NCBI GenBank assembly: GCA_009827205.1
Contig: WUAK01000076.1
Coordinates: forward strand, 1 to 10,714
Reading direction: 5' to 3'
DNA from: Phycisphaeraceae bacterium
GTDB taxonomy: Bacteria > Planctomycetota > Phycisphaerae > Phycisphaerales > UBA1924
Length of the DNA: 10,714 bases
Part shown: positions 6,827 to 10,714 of the stretch, one piece after another
How positions within the stretch are numbered: the stretch's first letter is position 1
Layout: every line of letters starts with the position of its first letter
Translations under genes and position numbers: made by a program
The notes under the pieces: generated by a model
What the model was told of the DNA's origin: nothing
What the model saw: only the letters and a program-made list of their open reading frames with translations
Database searches by the model: none

Positions 6827-6833
6827 CTTGGGG

Positions 6834-7937
6834 ATGGAAGCTGGGATCGTCGGGCTGCCCAATGTGGGCAAGAGCACGCTGTTTAACGCACTGACCGCCG
6901 CGGGGGCGCTGGCGGCGAACTACCCGTTCGCGACGATCGAACCCAACGTGGGCGTGGTGCCCATCCCCGACCCGCGGCTCAAGCTGATCAACGGGCACAT
7001 CGAGACGCAGAAGATCATCCCTGCCGCGCTCCGGCTTGTGGACATCGCGGGCATCGTCCGCGGCGCGAGCGAGGGCGAGGGGCTTGGCAACAAGTTCCTG
7101 TCGCACATCCGCGAGGTGGACGCGATCGTGCAGGTCGTCCGCTGCTTCGAGCAGCAGTCGGGCGGCGACGACGTCACGCACGTCGACGGTTCGATCGACC
7201 CGATCCGCGACATCGAGACAATCCAGACCGAGCTGATCCTCGCGGACCTGCAGACGGTCGAGAACGCGTTGCCCAAGGCCGAGCGCGCGGTTAAGGCGCG
7301 AGACCCGATGGACATCGCGAGGCTCTCGGTGCTCAAGAAGCTGCTGCCCATCCTGACCGAGGGCAAGCCCGCGCGCGTGCTGGAGCTTGAGGACCCTGCC
7401 GAGGTCAAGGCCTTGCGCATGATGACACTGATCACATCGAAGAAGGTCTTGTACGTCGCGAACGTTGACGACACGGACCCGAACGGCGAAGGACCTCTGG
7501 CTTCGAGGGTGCGCGAGCACGCCGAGGCGGAGGGGATGGAGATGGTCCCGATCTGCGCGAAGATCGAGAGCGAGTTGTCCGAGCTCGACGATGAGGACCG
7601 CGCGGAGATGCTGGCTGACATGGGCATGGACGAGCCCGCGCTGGCGAAGTTGGCCCGGAGCGCGTACAGACTTCTGGATCAGCAAAGCTTCTATACCGCC
7701 GGGCCCCAAGAGATCAGGGCGTGGACCGTTCGGGTGGGCTCCAAGGCCCCCCAGGCGGCTGGAGTGATCCACACGGACTTCGAGAAAGGGTTTATCAGAG
7801 CCGAGGTGTACTCGGTGAGCGATCTCGATGAGCTGGGCTCGGAGAAGGCGATCAAGGAGGCGGGGCGGCTCCGGGTCGAGGGCAAGGACTACGTCATGCG
7901 GGATGCTGACGTCTGTCACTTCCTGTTCAACGTCTGA
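6834..7937 (+). CDS. ychF: Redox-regulated ATPase YchF (OLA1/Obg-family P-loop protein)
   Basis: The product is 367 residues, the expected length for YchF. The P-loop GLPNVGKST is at residues 7-15, and VDIAGIV around Asp70 is the G3/Walker B region, with a hydrophobic residue where most GTPases have Gln. The signature RGASEGEGLGNKFLSHIREVDAIVQVVRCF region is intact. The G4-like motif is NVDD at 210-213, not the NKxD of GTP-specific enzymes, which agrees with the known preference of the family for ATP. The TGS domain fills roughly residues 285-367 (FYTAGPQEIRAWTV to DVCHFLFNV). YchF associates with ribosomes and affects stress responses and translation in characterised bacteria. ATG 6834 is chosen because GGAG (6822-6825) is eight bases upstream; the TTG at 6828 would be too close. 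That site lies in a potential hairpin. Confidence 0.96.
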   Translation: MEAGIVGLPNVGKSTLFNALTAAGALAANYPFATIEPNVGVVPIPDPRLKLINGHIETQKIIPAALRLVDIAGIVRGASEGEGLGNKFLSHIREVDAIVQVVRCFEQQSGGDDVTHVDGSIDPIRDIETIQTELILADLQTVENALPKAERAVKARDPMDIARLSVLKKLLPILTEGKPARVLELEDPAEVKALRMMTLITSKKVLYVANVDDTDPNGEGPLASRVREHAEAEGMEMVPICAKIESELSELDDEDRAEMLADMGMDEPALAKLARSAYRLLDQQSFYTAGPQEIRAWTVRVGSKAPQAAGVIHTDFEKGFIRAEVYSVSDLDELGSEKAIKEAGRLRVEGKDYVMRDADVCHFLFNV

Positions 7938-8036
7938 TAGCGCAGATTCGAGAATCCGATCCGGGACCGAGCCGGGCGGCGATCCGATCCGTATCTTGTG
8001 GTGTGGGATCTGTGTCCTGCGCAGGGGAGGTTCCAG

Positions 8037-9122
8037 ATGCTGCATCTCGCGTTACTTTCAGCGGTGCTCTCGGCTCAGCCCGAGCTTCGGGAAGTCGATC
8101 GACTCGAGCTGCCTTCTGATCACTCCTGGCTGGGAACCAAGGTCGGCGGGATCAGCGGCATCGACTATCTGGAGAGCTGGGATACCTGGGCGATGATCAG
8201 CGACGACAAGGGCCAGCACGGCCCGGTCCGCGGCTACCTCGCCAAGATCCAGCTGACCGGTGATCGGCTGACCAATGTCGAGGTGACGACGCTGCTCCCG
8301 ATGAGTTGGGGAACAGGCGAGCTGTTCAAGCAGGAAGGCTTTGACCCGGAGGGGATCCGGATTTTGCCGCACAAAGACTTCTTTGGTGACCCGACGATGG
8401 TGTGGGTCTCTGAGGGCGCCGGGACGCGAGGCGTGCCGACGCGTGTCTACGAGGTGTGCACCGGCGCAACCCGCATGGACACGTGGACCGCGCCGGAGAG
8501 CTTCGCGCCCAAGCGCCGCTCCGGGATCAGGAACAACCGCGCGTACGAGTCGGTGGCGATCATCGCAGACCGTGTTGCGGTGGTCGCGACGGAGGAACCG
8601 CTCCGGCAGGACGGCAACACCTATGTCCGTCTTTCCACGCTCGATCTGAACAGACCCGAATCCGAACCGGTCGCGCAGCTGGCGTACCCGCTCGACGATG
8701 CGCCCACCGGCGCCCCGGGGGGGCAGAACGGACTGGTCGATCTCGTTGCGCTTGAAGGAGGGAGATTCCTCTCGATCGAGCGGTCGTGGAACATGGCAGC
8801 GCAGCAGTCGATCCGGGTCTTCATTGTTGATACAGCTGGCGCGACCGACGTTTTAGAGGTTGAGTCACTGAACTCCGGGGGGTTCACACCCGTAGAAAAG
8901 ACGCTGGTCGCGGACCTTGGCGATCGGTACGGCAACACCGAGGGCATGTGCCTCGGACCCGTGCTCGAGAGCGGCGAGCGTTCGCTGATTCTCGTCACGG
9001 ACAACAACTTCGCCCCGGGCATGCCAACGATCTTTTCGCTGTTCGCAATCGTGGACCCCGGGGGTGATATCAAGCCCGCCGACCGGCTCGGGACACGAGA
9101 AAGCGTGCTGGGCGGTCACTAG
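8037..9122 (+). CDS. Secreted esterase-like phytase family protein, copy 1
   Basis: The product is 361 residues and resembles the 'esterase-like activity of phytase' domain (PF13449 type), a beta-propeller-like exported fold. The short leader MLHLALLSAVLSAQ looks like a signal peptide. Characteristic blocks are VGGISGIDY (residues 37-44), an aspartate pair in MISDDKG, FDPEGIRI with Glu105, WVSEGAG with Glu127, NRAYESVAI with Glu171, VDLVALEGGRFLSIERS and NTEGMCLGP with Glu302, followed by LILVTDNNF. Repeated acidic EG/ES motifs are what the family is known by. The real substrate of most members is unknown; phosphate ester hydrolysis is only a family suggestion. The start is decided by AGGGGAGG at 8023-8030; the frame is open from 7998 but lacks a ribosome site there. 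It is 99 bases after ychF and 50 bases before a paralogue, so the pair is probably cotranscribed. Confidence 0.82.
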   Translation: MLHLALLSAVLSAQPELREVDRLELPSDHSWLGTKVGGISGIDYLESWDTWAMISDDKGQHGPVRGYLAKIQLTGDRLTNVEVTTLLPMSWGTGELFKQEGFDPEGIRILPHKDFFGDPTMVWVSEGAGTRGVPTRVYEVCTGATRMDTWTAPESFAPKRRSGIRNNRAYESVAIIADRVAVVATEEPLRQDGNTYVRLSTLDLNRPESEPVAQLAYPLDDAPTGAPGGQNGLVDLVALEGGRFLSIERSWNMAAQQSIRVFIVDTAGATDVLEVESLNSGGFTPVEKTLVADLGDRYGNTEGMCLGPVLESGERSLILVTDNNFAPGMPTIFSLFAIVDPGGDIKPADRLGTRESVLGGH

Positions 9123-9133
9123 TATTTGGTGCA

Positions 9134-9158
9134 CTGGCGGGTGTTCTGCCCGCGGCAG
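9134..9158 (+). other. Small hairpin between the two phytase-like genes
   Basis: GCGGG (9137-9141) can pair with CCCGC (9149-9153) around a seven-base loop. A lower CTG/CAG stem (9134-9136 with 9156-9158) continues it past a GG bulge. It ends four bases before the GGAG site of the next gene and has no T tail. It could mark a processing or stability point in a shared mRNA; this is only a structural observation. Confidence 0.3.
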
Positions 9159-9172
9159 ATTGGAGAAACACG

Positions 9173-10414
9173 ATGCGTCGTTCGATGTTGACCGCTCTCG
9201 CATGCACGTTCATGGCCGGGAAGGCTGTAGCTGAGCCCCCGCACAATCTCACGCTCTTGTCTGAAGAGCCGATCCAGGGCTACGCGCGCGTGAACAACAT
9301 GCTCTTCGGCGGGATGAGCGGTATCGACTACGACCCGCAATCAAAGTTCTGGTATTCCGTCAGCAATGACTCGGGAGAGAGCTCGCCTGTCAGGTTCTTT
9401 GCAATGCTCATCGATTTCGATGAGAAGGGCAACATGACGATTAACTCCGACGAGGTGCAGAAGCTCAACACCCCGAACGGCGATCTGTACGAGCCGGGCA
9501 AGCACACACCGAGCTCTGTCCGCATTATCCCCCCAGACCCGATCGGCGATGAGCCATATCTCGTCTGGACGAGCGAGGGTGTGCTCGAACAGGGCAACAA
9601 GGCCGGCGTGTTCGAGATGTGCACCGGCGCGACGTTTATGGATGGGTTCGAGTACGGCGATTACACCAACTTCGTTGCCGACGAGCAGGGTCCACGTGTT
9701 GACATGGCTTTCGAGTCCATCGCGCTGCTCCCAAACATGGAGGTCGTCGCCGGCTATGAGCAGGCTCTGACACAGGACGGACCTGTTTCGACCAGCGGAT
9801 CAGGTACGACCTACACGAGACTCATACACCTCGATTACTTCAAGGCCAATCAGATCGGTGAGATGGCCTACCCGCTCGAAGAGCCGAGCGACGGCGCGAT
9901 CCGGAGCTTGGTCGACTTCGTGGCTGTCGATGAGGACACACTGCTGGCTGTCGAGAACATCGAGATCCCGAGCGAGAAGCGGATCCGCGACGTCACGACA
10001 GAGCTGTACCTTGTTGAGCTTGGCGATGCCTCGAACATCATGGGTGTCCAGAGCCTGGCCGGCATGACCGCTGGTGAGGACTTCACACCTGTGACAAAGA
10101 CCTTTCTAGGCGACAACGAATCGTTCGGCGGGCTTCGCCGTTCTCCCTACCGGGGTGTGACCTTTGGCCCGATGTTCAAGGACGGGAGAGCCTCGATCGT
10201 GCTGATCAGCGACAACGGCTGCGACCAGTACCAGAGCACGTACATCGCGCTGCTCTCGGCGGACGACATCCAGCCTCGCAGACCGTTCGTCAAGCCAGAG
10301 GGGCGCGCGTTTGAAGCGCGCGATATCACCTCCGAGCGAGGAATCCCTCAGCGCATCAGGACGATCCGCGAGCAGAAGGGTGAAGAGGGCGGCGAGGAAC
10401 TCGGCGCCGGCTGA
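9173..10414 (+). CDS. Secreted esterase-like phytase family protein, copy 2 (diverged paralogue)
   Basis: The product is 413 residues with signal peptide MRRSMLTALACTFMAGKAVA, likely cut before Glu21. It shares ordered blocks with the preceding gene: GGMSGIDYD (GGISGIDYL), VFEMCTGATFMD (VYEVCTGATRMD), MAFESIAL (RAYESVAI), MAYPLEEPSDG, SLVDFVAV, DFTPVTKTFLGD and ASIVLISDNG. They therefore arose by tandem duplication followed by strong divergence. Glu135 and Glu181 align with Glu127 and Glu171 of copy 1. By contrast, Glu105-Gly106 of copy 1 aligns with Ser114-Ser115 here, and Glu302 with Arg327, so two acidic positions are lost. It is longer because of insertions and a charged C-terminal tail (about residues 372-413, REQKGEEGGEE). 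The ATG has GGAG at 9162-9165, seven bases upstream. The function may differ from copy 1 or be non-catalytic. It converges with guaB with six bases between stops. Confidence 0.8.
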   Translation: MRRSMLTALACTFMAGKAVAEPPHNLTLLSEEPIQGYARVNNMLFGGMSGIDYDPQSKFWYSVSNDSGESSPVRFFAMLIDFDEKGNMTINSDEVQKLNTPNGDLYEPGKHTPSSVRIIPPDPIGDEPYLVWTSEGVLEQGNKAGVFEMCTGATFMDGFEYGDYTNFVADEQGPRVDMAFESIALLPNMEVVAGYEQALTQDGPVSTSGSGTTYTRLIHLDYFKANQIGEMAYPLEEPSDGAIRSLVDFVAVDEDTLLAVENIEIPSEKRIRDVTTELYLVELGDASNIMGVQSLAGMTAGEDFTPVTKTFLGDNESFGGLRRSPYRGVTFGPMFKDGRASIVLISDNGCDQYQSTYIALLSADDIQPRRPFVKPEGRAFEARDITSERGIPQRIRTIREQKGEEGGEELGAG

Positions 10415-10420
10415 GTCCGC

Positions 10421-10714
10421 TTACGAGTGCTTGTCGCTCATGTAGTTGGGCGACTCTTTCGTGATGCGGATGTCGTGCGGGTGGTTCTCCACGATCGTTG
10501 CGCCTGAGATCTTTGTGAATCTCGCGTGCTCGTGGACTTCTTGGATTGTGTTGCACCCGAGGTAACCCATCGCTGACCTGAGGCCCCCGACGAGTTGGTA
10601 GACGAACTCTGAGAGCGGGCCGCGGTAGGGGACAAGTCCCTCGACGCCCTCTGGCACGAACTTGGCCTTGGGCTTGCCGCTTTGGTCGTACTTCTCGCCC
10701 TGGCTGTACCGGTC
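10421..10714 (-). CDS. guaB: Inosine-5'-monophosphate dehydrogenase, C-terminal part
   Basis: Only the last 97 residues are in the window; the start is beyond the right edge. IMP dehydrogenase makes XMP from IMP with NAD, the rate-limiting step of GMP synthesis. The visible part contains the active-site flap DRYSQGEKYD with the catalytic Arg-Tyr pair, then FVPEGVEGLVPYRGPL, the conserved QLVGGLRSAMGYLGCNTI and the terminal ENHPHDIRITKESPNY. Motif order and sequence are diagnostic. The last residues MSDKHS form a short variable tail. Confidence 0.96.
   Translation of the reverse strand, partial: DRYSQGEKYDQSGKPKAKFVPEGVEGLVPYRGPLSEFVYQLVGGLRSAMGYLGCNTIQEVHEHARFTKISGATIVENHPHDIRITKESPNYMSDKHS

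Noticed and set aside
8016..8025. Ten-base palindrome CCTGCGCAGG before the first phytase-like gene
   Set aside because: It has no loop for a stable hairpin, and such short palindromes are frequent in GC-rich DNA. Its overlap with the ribosome site is probably chance.
6561..8045. A 494-codon open frame on the - strand across ychF
   Set aside because: It is a high-GC mirror of the ychF coding frame. Its product is a His/Arg/Asp/Leu-rich shadow without domains, and it overlaps a certain gene completely.

Overview
The window looks like a chromosomal piece of a high-GC planctomycete-type bacterium. A member of class Phycisphaerae is my best guess. This rests on the gene mix: a DUF502 membrane protein, a short HPF next to PTS regulators, an H-x-DG-type pseudopilin with a large secreted body, and secreted phytase-like esterases. 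A complete MurA implies peptidoglycan synthesis. The lineage is inference, not something the sequence proves. I see no insertion sequences, phage genes, CRISPR arrays or rRNA.

Left part (1-1646, + strand): the 3' end of a DUF502 gene, then hpf, a PtsN-like EIIA and ptsH (HPr). They are tightly spaced and probably form one operon. The order hpf-EIIA-HPr recalls the proteobacterial rpoN-hpf-ptsN-rapZ-npr locus, but without rpoN, rapZ or hprK here. It probably couples PTS phosphorylation state to stationary-phase physiology.

Middle left (1649-3882, - strand): an unrecognised, AT-richer gene for a putative exported protein lies just downstream of murA. ptsH and this gene converge with only 2 bases between their stop codons. 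A perfect inverted repeat covers both stops.

Middle (3883-5545): a divergent intergenic region separates murA from a class I SAM methyltransferase (+). The methyltransferase abuts, stop to stop, a small putative lipoprotein gene (-). About 250 bases follow in which I see no convincing gene, and then a tRNA-Arg(CCU) on the - strand.

Right part (5673-10414, + strand): a type II/IV pseudopilin-like protein; an 81-base gap with competing hairpins; ychF (OLA1-type ATPase); and two tandem secreted paralogues of the esterase-like phytase family. The window ends in the 3' portion of guaB (IMP dehydrogenase) on the - strand, convergent with the second paralogue.

Most of the window is core chromosome. 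The points most worth a second look are the diverged phytase-like pair, whose second copy has lost two acidic EG motifs; the potential structured leader that masks the ychF ribosome binding site; the symmetrical palindrome at the ptsH/orphan gene junction; and the low-GC orphan gene itself.
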